Shown: positions 1 to 11,163 of the stretch, piece by piece
How positions within the stretch are numbered: position 1 is the first letter of the stretch
Layout of the letters: every line of letters begins with the position of its first letter
DNA from: an uncultured Pelagibacteraceae bacterium
GTDB lineage: Bacteria > Pseudomonadota > Alphaproteobacteria > Pelagibacterales > Pelagibacteraceae
NCBI GenBank assembly: GCA_902517535.1
Contig: CABYCK010000003.1
Location: forward strand, 1-64,000
Reading direction: 5' to 3'
Length of the DNA: 64,000 nucleotides
The notes under the pieces: model-generated
What the model was told of the DNA's origin: nothing
Seen by the model: only the letters and a program-made list of their open reading frames with translations
Database searches by the model: none
Position numbers and translations under genes: made by a program

Positions 1-2283
1 AGCTAATCCATATTGTGTAATTCCATAAATTATACCAAAATTGATTGCTTTTGCTTTTCTTCTTAAATCATCGGTCACTTCATTAATCGGACATCCAAAA
101 ACTTGACTTGCCGTTAAAGAATGTATGTCTTGTTTATTTTGAAAAGCTTTTTTTAAAGCTTTTACATCAGCCATATCAGCTAGAATCCTCATTTCTATCT
201 GATTATAATCTGCGGATATAAGAATATTATTTTTTTCTGCTATAAATGCCTTACGAATTTCTTTTCCATCAGGAGTTTTGATTGGAATATTTTGTAAATT
301 AGGGTCACTTGAAGCTAGTCTACCTGTATTAGTTGCTGCTAAAAGAAAAGATGTATGAACTCTTTTAGTTTTTTTACTAATATGATCCTGAAGGGCGTCA
401 GTATAAGTGCTTTTTAGTTTTGAAACCTGTCTCCATTCTAAAACCAAATTAGGAAACTTGTGACCTGTTAAGGCTAAATCTTCAAGAATTTTAGCACTAG
501 TTGCAAGACTACCTTTTTTTGTTTTTTTTAATTTAGCAATTTTTAGATCATTGTATATTATTTCCCCTAACTGTTTTGGCGAACCGATGTTAAATTCTTT
601 ACCCGAAAGTTTATAGATATCTTTTTCTATTTTCTTTAACCTAATTTTAAATTTTTCTGACAATTTCTGTAAATATTTATCATCAACTTTTATTCCAACC
701 ATCTCTAGTTTTGAAAGTAAATTTATCATGGGTTTTTCAAAAATTTCATAGATTTTATTCAGTTTTTCACTATTTATTCTATCAGATAATATTTCATAAA
801 GTCTCAAAGTTACATCTGCATCTTCAGCAGCATATTCGGTAGCTTCTTTAAGATTAACTTCAGAGAAGTTTAATTGTTTTTTCCCTGAACCAACTACATC
901 TTTAAAAGAGATGGTTTTGTGACCAAGATGTAATTCTGAAAGAGTATCCATGTTATGTCTGTTGTTTCCAGCATCTAAAACATACGATAACAACATAGTA
1001 TCATCTAAAGGACTAATTTCTATCCCATTTCTCCTTAGTACTATTAAATCATATTTTATATTTTGACCAATTTTTTTAATGCTATTGTCTTCTAGCAGGG
1101 GTTTGAGTTTTTTTAATACTAAATCTTTTTTTAAAGATTCTATATTTTTATGTCCTACAGGTATGTAATATGCTTCATTAGTTCCACAGCTAAAAGAGAT
1201 ACCTATTAAGTCTGCTTCTAAAGGGTTTAGTGACGAAGTCTCTGTATCAATAGAAATAAGTGATTTTTCATTCAATTTTTTTAAAAGTTTTTCTAAATCT
1301 TCTTCCTTAAGAACGCTCTTGTAAAGTTTCAAGTTTATTTTTTTATTGTAAGTATTAGAAGCAACTTTAACATTATTTTTATCTTCTCCATAAAAACTTA
1401 TCGCTTGGCTTAACAATCTATTAAATTCCATTTCCCTCAAAAAATTATATAAAATTTCTTTTTTTACATCTTTGATGACAAAGCTATTCGGATCATCTTT
1501 TACTGGTACATCATCTTTTAAAGTGACTAATTTTTTGCTTAATAAAGCTTTATCCTTATTTGTTATCAAGGTTTCACGTCTTTTATTTTGTTTTATTTCA
1601 TGGGCTTTCTTAAGTAATGAGTCTAAGTTATTATACTTTGAAATAAGTTCTGCTGCAGTTTTGATCCCAATTCCAGGAACTCCTGGTATATTATCGGAAG
1701 AGTCTCCTGCTAATGATTGGACATCCACAACTTGATAGGGTTTTACTCCAAACTTTTCGAAAACTTCTTTTTCCCCAATTACTTTATTTTTCATTGGGTC
1801 ATACATCCTAATTTTATTTGACACTAACTGCATTAAATCTTTATCAGATGAAATAACTGTAACTTTTGCACCTGCGGATGTAATTTTCTTGGCATAAGTT
1901 GCTATTAAATCATCTGCTTCATAATTGAGTAGTTCTATAGACGGTAGATTAAAAGCCTTTACAGATTTTCTTATATACTCGAATTGTGGCGCTAAATCTT
2001 CAGGAGCTTCCGATCTGTTTGCTTTATAATCTTTATAAATTTCATTTCTAAAATTTTTTCTTGCCGAGTCAAAGATTACTGCAAAATGTGTTGGTTTGTG
2101 AATAGAGTCGTCTGATCTTGAGTCCTCTAATAATTTAAAAAGCATAGAACAAAAACCATTGACTGCACCAGTAGGAAGCCCATCACTTTTTCTAGAAAGT
2201 GGAGGTAAAGCATAATAGGCTCTAAAAATATATCCAGATCCGTCAATTAAATAATAATGATCTGTTTTTTTAATTGAACTCAT
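1..2283 (-). CDS. polA: DNA polymerase I, truncated by the window edge (C-terminus missing)
   Basis: Reverse-strand frame from the ATG at 2281-2283 reads MSSIKKTDHYYLIDGSGYIFRAYYALPPLS..., then a 3'-5' exonuclease motif ISIDTETSSLNPLEADLIGISFS, then polymerase motifs TNTGRLASSDPNLQNIPIKTPDGKEIRKAF and SADYNQIEMRILA. Not in the ORF track because it runs off the window. Confidence 0.96.
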   Translation of the reverse strand, partial: MSSIKKTDHYYLIDGSGYIFRAYYALPPLSRKSDGLPTGAVNGFCSMLFKLLEDSRSDDSIHKPTHFAVIFDSARKNFRNEIYKDYKANRSEAPEDLAPQFEYIRKSVKAFNLPSIELLNYEADDLIATYAKKITSAGAKVTVISSDKDLMQLVSNKIRMYDPMKNKVIGEKEVFEKFGVKPYQVVDVQSLAGDSSDNIPGVPGIGIKTAAELISKYNNLDSLLKKAHEIKQNKRRETLITNKDKALLSKKLVTLKDDVPVKDDPNSFVIKDVKKEILYNFLREMEFNRLLSQAISFYGEDKNNVKVASNTYNKKINLKLYKSVLKEEDLEKLLKKLNEKSLISIDTETSSLNPLEADLIGISFSCGTNEAYYIPVGHKNIESLKKDLVLKKLKPLLEDNSIKKIGQNIKYDLIVLRRNGIEISPLDDTMLLSYVLDAGNNRHNMDTLSELHLGHKTISFKDVVGSGKKQLNFSEVNLKEATEYAAEDADVTLRLYEILSDRINSEKLNKIYEIFEKPMINLLSKLEMVGIKVDDKYLQKLSEKFKIRLKKIEKDIYKLSGKEFNIGSPKQLGEIIYNDLKIAKLKKTKKGSLATSAKILEDLALTGHKFPNLVLEWRQVSKLKSTYTDALQDHISKKTKRVHTSFLLAATNTGRLASSDPNLQNIPIKTPDGKEIRKAFIAEKNNILISADYNQIEMRILADMADVKALKKAFQNKQDIHSLTASQVFGCPINEVTDDLRRKAKAINFGIIYGITQYGLA

Positions 2284-2326
2284 ATATATATATTACATTA
2301 ATTTATGATCTATATTTAATCAAACT

Positions 2327-3256
2327 ATGGACAAATTTGCTTTAACTGTTGAAAATCTTACAAAGATTTACTCGGATTCTAAAAATAAAAAAGTAAATAA
2401 AGCTCTTAATAATTTAAATTTTCAGGTTCGAGAAGGAGAGGTATTTGGTTTGCTTGGTCCAAATGGTGCTGGCAAAACAACTTTCTTAAGTATCTTAGGT
2501 GGAACAGTTGAAAAAACAAATGGTAAAGTAAACGTTTGGGGTTTTGATCTTGACAAAAACCCTAGGCAAGTAAGAGCCTCTATTGGAATAGTGCCTCAAG
2601 AAGTCAATTTGGATGCTTTCTTTAGTCCAAGAAAATTACTTGAATTGCAAGCTGGATTATATGGAATTACAAAAAAAAATAGAATTACTGATTTGATTTT
2701 AAAAATGGTTGCTTTAGAAAATAAAGCAAGCGCTTACTCAAGAAGTTTATCGGGTGGTATGAAGAGAAGATTGCTGATAGCTAAAGCTATGGTGCATCAA
2801 CCACCAATATTAATTTTAGACGAGCCAACTGCCGGAGTTGATGTTGAGCTTAGAAATAATCTATGGGAAAATGTAAAAAAGTTAAATAAGGAGGGGGTTA
2901 CAATTATTTTAACTACTCATTATTTATTTGAAGCTCAAGAAATGTGTGATCGAATAGCAATTATTAATAAAGGTGATCTTGTTGCGCTGGATACAACTCA
3001 AAAACTTTTAGACAGAATTAAAACAAAAAAAATTAACTTTAAAATAGATAACATTGATAAAAATAAAATTTTAAATATGAATGGAGTTAAATTTTCAATA
3101 AATTCAAACAAATCTATTTCGGTTACCTATGAAAAAAACATCTTTAATTTTGGGGAAATCATTAACTTTTTAAGTAAAAATGATATAAAAATACAAGATA
3201 TTGAGACTGAAGACGGAGATTTAGAAGATGTTTTTGTCCAATTAACAAATGTGTAG
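2327..3256 (+). CDS. ABC-2/CcmA-type ABC transporter ATP-binding protein (no adjacent permease)
   Basis: Walker A GPNGAGKTT, signature LSGGMKRR, Walker B ILILDEPTAGVD. Confidence 0.92.
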   Translation: MDKFALTVENLTKIYSDSKNKKVNKALNNLNFQVREGEVFGLLGPNGAGKTTFLSILGGTVEKTNGKVNVWGFDLDKNPRQVRASIGIVPQEVNLDAFFSPRKLLELQAGLYGITKKNRITDLILKMVALENKASAYSRSLSGGMKRRLLIAKAMVHQPPILILDEPTAGVDVELRNNLWENVKKLNKEGVTIILTTHYLFEAQEMCDRIAIINKGDLVALDTTQKLLDRIKTKKINFKIDNIDKNKILNMNGVKFSINSNKSISVTYEKNIFNFGEIINFLSKNDIKIQDIETEDGDLEDVFVQLTNV

Positions 3257-3288
3257 ATTTTATTGAAAAAAAAGATAAAAATACATAA

Positions 3289-3840
3289 ATGGAAATCGTA
3301 AAAAACTTTACATATTCAAAAATAGTAAAAAATCTTTTTTTAGCTTTAGTTGGAACCATACTATTAGCTATATCTTCAAAGATAAAAATTCCTTTTTATC
3401 CTGTACCCATGACTATGCAAACATTTGTAATTTTGATTATTGGAATAGTTTATGGATGGAAACTTGGATTGTTAACTGTTGGATTATATTTAGTAGAAGG
3501 AATAGCAGGATTGCCGGTTTTTTCAGGTACACCAGAAAAAGGGGTTGGTATAGTCTATTTCACTGGTCCAACAATGGGTTACTTGGTTGGTTTTTTAGTT
3601 GCAGTGTTTTTAGTTGGAAAATTTAATTACGATAAAAATTTAATTAAAAACTTCATCAAATTAACCTTCTCGATAGGTATTATTTATATTTTTGGAATGA
3701 TTTGGTTAGGAGGACTAATTGGTTGGGACAAGCCAATATACAAACTAGGCGCTCAACCTTTTTTATTAGCCGAATTGTTTAAAATTTTATTAGCAACATT
3801 CGCCATTAATCAAATAAAAAAATTTAGAAAAATACTTTAA
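3289..3840 (+). CDS. bioY: BioY family biotin transporter substrate-binding subunit
   Basis: BioY-like sequence IPFYPVPMTMQTFVILIIG...YLVEGIAGLPVFSG...GPTMGYLVGF; multiple TM segments. Confidence 0.9.
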   Translation: MEIVKNFTYSKIVKNLFLALVGTILLAISSKIKIPFYPVPMTMQTFVILIIGIVYGWKLGLLTVGLYLVEGIAGLPVFSGTPEKGVGIVYFTGPTMGYLVGFLVAVFLVGKFNYDKNLIKNFIKLTFSIGIIYIFGMIWLGGLIGWDKPIYKLGAQPFLLAELFKILLATFAINQIKKFRKIL

Positions 3841-3841
3841 G

Positions 3842-4414
3842 CTATCTAGGAGATCTTTTAGAGAGTATTCTTTGCAAAGTTCTTCTATGCATTTTTAAAC
3901 GTCTCGCAGTTTCAGAAACATTACGATTGCACAATTCAAATACCCTATGAATATGTTCCCATTTTACTCTGTCTGCTGACATGGGGTTTTCAGGAGGGGT
4001 AGCTTTGGACTCAGGGGCAGCAAGCAAAGCTGCTTCTACATCATCTGCATCTACAGGTTTAGCCATATAGTCTATAGCTCCTGCTTTCACAGCTGCCACA
4101 GCAGTAGGTAAATTTCCATATCCGGTTAACATCACTATTCTGCAGTCTTTTTTGTTAACATGTAGCTCTTTTACAACATCAAGACCATTTCCATCTTCTA
4201 ATCTTAAGTCCACTAAAGCAAAGCTGGGAGGATCGTTTTTGACTATTTGCAGGCCTTCTGTCACCGTTTTAGCCTCTTTTACCGTAAAACCCTTCTTTTC
4301 CATGGCTCTTGAGAGTCTGCCTCTTAAAGGGTCATCATCGTCTAATATAAGAAGAGATTTATCAGAAAAATCTGACAAATTTAGTTGTTTTGGATAAACA
4401 TTTCGGGCTACCAT
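3842..4414 (-). CDS. regA: RegA/PrrA/ActR family global response regulator
   Basis: Receiver with LLILDDDDPLRGRLSRAM and ALVDLRLEDGNGLDVV; Fis-like HTH NRNVSETARRLKMHRRTLQRILSKRSPR, strongly conserved in RegA/ActR. Confidence 0.93.
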   Translation of the reverse strand: MVARNVYPKQLNLSDFSDKSLLILDDDDPLRGRLSRAMEKKGFTVKEAKTVTEGLQIVKNDPPSFALVDLRLEDGNGLDVVKELHVNKKDCRIVMLTGYGNLPTAVAAVKAGAIDYMAKPVDADDVEAALLAAPESKATPPENPMSADRVKWEHIHRVFELCNRNVSETARRLKMHRRTLQRILSKRSPR

Positions 4415-4484
4415 AAAAAACTATATATGCACTATAATCGTAATTTCAACTGATAAATCCAAATTTTTTTCTTTACATAAAGTT

Positions 4485-4543
4485 AAAAAAACCTTAAACG
4501 CGACTAAATAAGGTTTTTTTTATCAAAATTTTTTAAAAACCTT
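4485..4543 (+). promoter_or_regulatory. Leader with two mutually exclusive hairpins upstream of the decarboxylase gene (attenuator/riboregulator candidate)
   Basis: A=4485-4496 (aaaaaaacctta) is perfectly complementary to B=4509-4520 (taaggttttttt). Part of B (4510-4518, aaggttttt) is also perfectly complementary to C=4535-4543 (aaaaacctt). TATAAT occurs at 4433-4438. Confidence 0.4.
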
Positions 4544-4571
4544 TTGTGTAAACTAAAGAGGAACACATGCA

Positions 4572-5750
4572 ATGCGAAAATTTAAAGACGTTAACGAACT
4601 AGTTAATGAGCTAAAACCTGATTACCCCGTATATTGCATACGGACTGATTCTATAAAAAAGTCTACAAAGTTCTTTAAAGATAAATTCCCAGGTAAGGTT
4701 TTATACGCAGTTAAAACTAACCCTAATGAAAAAGTAATCAAACAAATCATTTCTAATGGTATTCAAGATTTTGATGTTGCGTCTCTTAATGAAATTAAAC
4801 TGATAAAGAAAATTAAAGCAGACTCAAAATTATATTTTATGCATACTGTAAAAAGTAAAGAAAGTATTTCTTCTGCTTATTTTGATTATGACGTAAAAGA
4901 TTTTGCATTAGATAATAAAGATGAGTTAAGAAAAATACTAGAGGCAACAAATCAAGCTAAAGATTTAAATTTATATGTTAGAATTGCTATTTCAAATGAA
5001 CATGCTGAAATAGATTTATCAAGAAAATTTGGTGCGCTGCCCTCTGAAGCTCTTGGACTTGTAAGACTGTGTAGAGAACATGCTAAGAAACTTGGTATTA
5101 GCTTTCATGTTGGTTCTCAGTGTATGCATAAAATTTCATATTCTAAAGGTATAAGTGAAGTCGGAAATATTATAAAAAAAACAAAAATAATTCCTGATAT
5201 AATAAATGTTGGAGGTGGTTTTCCATCAGTTTACCCTGATTTAAATCCTGAGCCACTAAATAATTATTTAGATGAGATAAAAAAATCTTTAAAAAATTTA
5301 AAGCTGCCAAAATTGCCTGAAATTATTTGTGAGCCAGGAAGAGCTATCGTAGCCGAAAGCGGTTCAACAATTGTAAAAGTAATATTAAGAAAAAAACAAA
5401 ATATTTATATAAATGATGGAACTTACGGTTCTTTATTTGATGCAGGAGTCCCAAATTTTGTATTGCCAACAAAGATGATTACAAACGGAAGAATTCTTTC
5501 TAAGAAATTGACACCATTCAGCTTTTTTGGACCTACTTGTGATAGTCTGGATTATATGAAAGGTCCTTTTTTATTGCCGAATAATATTAAAGAAGGAGAT
5601 TATATTGAATTAGGACAATTGGGAGCTTATGGATTAACTTTTAGAACAAAATTTAATGGCTTTTATTCAGATGAAATTTACGAATTAAATGATAAACCAA
5701 TAATGTCTTTATATGAGGATACAAGTAAGGTTGATTACTTGGTTGCTTAA
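4572..5750 (+). CDS. Fold-III PLP-dependent ornithine/lysine (possibly arginine) decarboxylase
   Basis: PLP-lysine motif LYAVKTNPN, HVGSQ, NVGGGFPSVYPD, CEPGRAIVAESG, and ODC-like GPTCDSLDYM. Confidence 0.9.
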   Translation: MRKFKDVNELVNELKPDYPVYCIRTDSIKKSTKFFKDKFPGKVLYAVKTNPNEKVIKQIISNGIQDFDVASLNEIKLIKKIKADSKLYFMHTVKSKESISSAYFDYDVKDFALDNKDELRKILEATNQAKDLNLYVRIAISNEHAEIDLSRKFGALPSEALGLVRLCREHAKKLGISFHVGSQCMHKISYSKGISEVGNIIKKTKIIPDIINVGGGFPSVYPDLNPEPLNNYLDEIKKSLKNLKLPKLPEIICEPGRAIVAESGSTIVKVILRKKQNIYINDGTYGSLFDAGVPNFVLPTKMITNGRILSKKLTPFSFFGPTCDSLDYMKGPFLLPNNIKEGDYIELGQLGAYGLTFRTKFNGFYSDEIYELNDKPIMSLYEDTSKVDYLVA

Positions 5751-6799
5751 TGACAAAAAAAAGTGGTCCTAATATCGGACATAATAAAAAATCATTTTTA
5801 AACAATCCAGTTGAACACATAGATATTACCTCTTTTGACTCGAGGAAAATAATTGAGGGAATGAGCAAAATGTCCTTTACCTCTAGGGACACTGCTAATG
5901 CTGCAAAAATTTATAATGAAATGATATCGGATGAAAATTGTTCAATTTTTTTAACTATTGCTGGTTCTACTTCTGCCGGTGGCTGTATGGATCTTTACTC
6001 AGACTTAGTAAAATACAATATGGTGGATGCTATAGTGGCTACAGGAGCCTCTATAATTGACATGGATTTCTTTGAGGCTTTAGGGTTCAAACACTACCAA
6101 GGATCTCAATTTCAAGACGATACTGAATTAAGAAAAAATTATATAGATAGAATTTATGATACATATATTGATGAAGAAGAACTTCAAGCATGTGATCAAG
6201 CTATTTGTGATGTTGCAAATTCTATGAAACCTAAAGCTTATACTTCAAGAGAATTCATTCAAGAGTTAGGCAAATTCTTAAAAAAAAATTCTAAAAAGAA
6301 AGGTTCTTTAATTGAAACAGCTTTTGATAATAATGTACCTATTTTTTGTCCAGCGTTTACTGATAGTTCTGCTGGTTTTGGTCTTGTTATGCATCAAGAG
6401 CAAAATCCCGATAAACATATAACAATAGATTCGATTAGGGAATTAAGAGAATTAACAGAAATAAAAATAAAATCTAAACAATCTGGCCTATTAATGGTGG
6501 GTGGAGGAGTGCCTAAAAATTTTGTTCAAGATACTGTCGTTTGCGCGGACCTTATAGGTAAGCAAGTTGATATGCATAAGTATGCAATTCAAATTACTGT
6601 AGCAGATACTAGAGATGGAGCGTGTAGTAGCTCAACATTAAAAGAGGCTAGCTCTTGGGGAAAAGTAGACATCGCAAAGGAACAAATGGTTTTTGCTGAA
6701 GCGACAAGTGTCTTACCTTTAATTGCAAGTGACGCCTATCATCGTCAAAATTGGAAGAATAGAAAAAAAAGAAATTTTTCTCAAATATTTAAATCTTAA
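5750..6799 (+). CDS. Deoxyhypusine synthase-like protein (bacterial; likely homospermidine synthase or a related aminobutyl/aminopropyl transferase)
   Basis: LTIAGSTSAGG, MVDAIVATGASIIDMDFFEALG, and the catalytic-Lys motif EASSWGKV (Lys305) as in the DHS family. Overlaps the decarboxylase stop codon by 1 nt. Confidence 0.9.
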   Translation: MTKKSGPNIGHNKKSFLNNPVEHIDITSFDSRKIIEGMSKMSFTSRDTANAAKIYNEMISDENCSIFLTIAGSTSAGGCMDLYSDLVKYNMVDAIVATGASIIDMDFFEALGFKHYQGSQFQDDTELRKNYIDRIYDTYIDEEELQACDQAICDVANSMKPKAYTSREFIQELGKFLKKNSKKKGSLIETAFDNNVPIFCPAFTDSSAGFGLVMHQEQNPDKHITIDSIRELRELTEIKIKSKQSGLLMVGGGVPKNFVQDTVVCADLIGKQVDMHKYAIQITVADTRDGACSSSTLKEASSWGKVDIAKEQMVFAEATSVLPLIASDAYHRQNWKNRKKRNFSQIFKS

Positions 6800-7681
6800 A
6801 TGAATTACTTAAGCCAAAAAAAAGGTTTTCTTGGTTATGATGCAAATTATAAAATTGAAAACAAAGTAGTAGTAGTTCCTTTTGGTTTAGAAAAAACTGT
6901 AAGCTATGGTGGAGGGACTAAAAATGGTCCTAAGGAAATAATTAATGCATCTCACCAAGTTGAATTATTTGATGAAGAATTAAATAAAGAACCATACAAA
7001 GAAATTGGCATTAAGACTATCAAACCATTTCCTATAAAAAAAACAATTAATTCTGCGCTAGATCAACTATCTAAGATTAATGAAAAAGTAATTTCAAATC
7101 AAAAATTTCCACTAGTTTTTGGTGGAGAGCATTCTATTACACCAGGGGCTATAAAGCCATTTGTTAAAAAGTACGATCAATTAACTATTCTACATTTTGA
7201 TGCACATGCTGATTTGAGAGAAAGTTATAACGGAGAAAAATTTTCTCACGCATCTGCAATTAAAAGATGTTTAGATTACAATAATGTTAATGTTGTATCC
7301 TTTGGTATAAGAAATCTATCGCAGGAAGAAATGAGATATTATGAAAAAAATAGAGATAGAATTGAAATTTTTTGGAGCATGGATAGAAAAAATTGGGATT
7401 TAAATAAACTAGAAAAATTTTTTGGTGGTAAAAATGTTTATATTACTTTTGATGTGGATTGTTTCGACTCAAGTATAATGCCTGCTACAGGCACGCCTGA
7501 ACCAGGAGGTCTATTGTGGGATGATATTTTGCCGATAATAAAAAAGGTCTGCCAAATAGGTAATATAGTAGGTGCAGATATAAATGAGTTAGCTCCTATA
7601 AAAAATTTTAACTCATATAATTTTTTAGTAGCAAAATTAGCTTATAAAATTTTATCTTATACTTTTGAATTTAAGAATTAG
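6800..7681 (+). CDS. speB: Agmatinase / ureohydrolase family protein
   Basis: Mn-ligand motifs GGEHS, HFDAHAD and FDVDCFDSSIMPATGTPEPGG. Confidence 0.9.
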   Translation: MNYLSQKKGFLGYDANYKIENKVVVVPFGLEKTVSYGGGTKNGPKEIINASHQVELFDEELNKEPYKEIGIKTIKPFPIKKTINSALDQLSKINEKVISNQKFPLVFGGEHSITPGAIKPFVKKYDQLTILHFDAHADLRESYNGEKFSHASAIKRCLDYNNVNVVSFGIRNLSQEEMRYYEKNRDRIEIFWSMDRKNWDLNKLEKFFGGKNVYITFDVDCFDSSIMPATGTPEPGGLLWDDILPIIKKVCQIGNIVGADINELAPIKNFNSYNFLVAKLAYKILSYTFEFKN

Positions 7682-8958
7682 GTTAAATCATTAGTGTTCC
7701 ATGTAATGACTACTGAAGCACCCTTTAATTTTATATCTTTAGAAAAATACAAGTTTGCAGATTCTCTTTCTAAAAGAGTTTTGCCTAAAAAAGTACCTAA
7801 TCCTGTCCCTGAATTAGAGCTGACTTGCATTGATTTAGATTTTATATACGGCTCACCTATTATTTCAATAATATCTTCAGGAAATCCAGGTCCGTCATCA
7901 TTTATCTTAATCTGTATTTTTTTATCATCGCTTGTTAAAATGATTTCTACTCGACTTTTAGAAAATTTAATTGAATTACCAATAAAATTTCTAAGTCCAT
8001 AAATTAATTCCGGTGTTCTTTGAAAATTAAAATCACTTTTGTTATCTTCAGCAATTAAAATAATTTCTTTAGAGGAAGTTTCTCTAAAAGAAATAAGTAT
8101 TTCATTTAATAAATTCTCTAAATTGGTTTTGTTAAAGAATTTATCTTCCTTAATTTGTTTTTTTGATATTTTTTTAAGTATCTCTCCACATCTCTTTGAT
8201 TGGCTTATTAACAAATCAATATCTTTTGAATATTCTTTATTATTTCCAATTTCTTTTTTAAGTTCAGTAGCAACAACACTAATGGTTGCAAGAGGAGTGC
8301 CCAATGAGTGGGCTGCTGCTGCAGCTTGACCACCTAAAGACTCTAATTCATATTCTTTTGCTATAACCTGCTGTAACTTACTGACAGCATCAGACCTCCT
8401 TTTGCTTTCACCTGAAAATCTTACACCAAAGTAACTCAAAAATACCAAACCAACAATAATCGCTAAAAAGTATCCTGTTAAATATAATTTAGGGAAAGTT
8501 ACTGAGGAGTCATGAATTCCTGGTAAAGGAAAATGAAAAATTGTTAATAAAAATAAAAAAAATATTGTTAAAATTCCTAAAACGATAGTTGTTCCCATAC
8601 TTAAAAATGTTGAAGAAACTATTGTTGGAATAATCATTAATATAGAGAAGGGATTTGAAATACCTCCGGTTAAATAAAGAAGTAAAGTAAGTTGAATTAA
8701 ATCATATATTAAAAATAAACTAGCGTAAAAATCTTTCAATTGAATAGATTTAATTCTAAATTGTAAAAAAAGATTTGTGCAGAGACCTATTGAAATAACA
8801 ATATAAGCTAATACAATAGGCAATTCTAATTTAAGAAAAAAATAAACCAAGTTTATTGCTATAAACTGGCCAAATATTGCGATCCATCTTAAAATTACTA
8901 ATGTTTTTCTATCTAAATTAAGATTTTCTCCTAATCTAAAAAGAGTAGAAATGTTCAT
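7678..8958 (-). CDS. regB: RegB/PrrB/ActS redox sensor histidine kinase
   Basis: N-terminal TM helices, quinone-site motif GGISNPF, H-box AAAAHSLGTPLATI, conserved-looking Cys in SQSKRCGEIL, ATPase motifs NDDGPGFP and GTGLGTFLGKTL. Confidence 0.92.
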   Translation of the reverse strand: MNISTLFRLGENLNLDRKTLVILRWIAIFGQFIAINLVYFFLKLELPIVLAYIVISIGLCTNLFLQFRIKSIQLKDFYASLFLIYDLIQLTLLLYLTGGISNPFSILMIIPTIVSSTFLSMGTTIVLGILTIFFLFLLTIFHFPLPGIHDSSVTFPKLYLTGYFLAIIVGLVFLSYFGVRFSGESKRRSDAVSKLQQVIAKEYELESLGGQAAAAAHSLGTPLATISVVATELKKEIGNNKEYSKDIDLLISQSKRCGEILKKISKKQIKEDKFFNKTNLENLLNEILISFRETSSKEIILIAEDNKSDFNFQRTPELIYGLRNFIGNSIKFSKSRVEIILTSDDKKIQIKINDDGPGFPEDIIEIIGEPYIKSKSMQVSSNSGTGLGTFLGKTLLERESANLYFSKDIKLKGASVVITWNTNDLT

Positions 8959-8965
8959 TTATCAC

Positions 8966-11053
<2,088 letters not shown>

Positions 11054-11163
11054 TCATTTTTTTTTGTTAATATAAAATGACTCAAATCGTCCGAAGTCTA
11101 AAATCATCAATTAGCAACGGTTTTAGCTTAAAAAATAAAAACTTTTTCTAAAATCATAATTAA

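Noticed and set aside
1472-1735. 87-aa + strand ORF in the polA region
   Set aside because: Antisense to polA, no recognisable motif.
7694-8329. Antisense ORFs in the track (e.g. 7694-8002, 8039-8329 opposite regB; likewise opposite gyrB, katG, infB, maeB, dnaK)
   Set aside because: They lie fully inside strong, recognisable genes on the other strand, are Ser/Leu/Phe-rich as expected for antisense reading of AT-rich CDS, and show no family motif.
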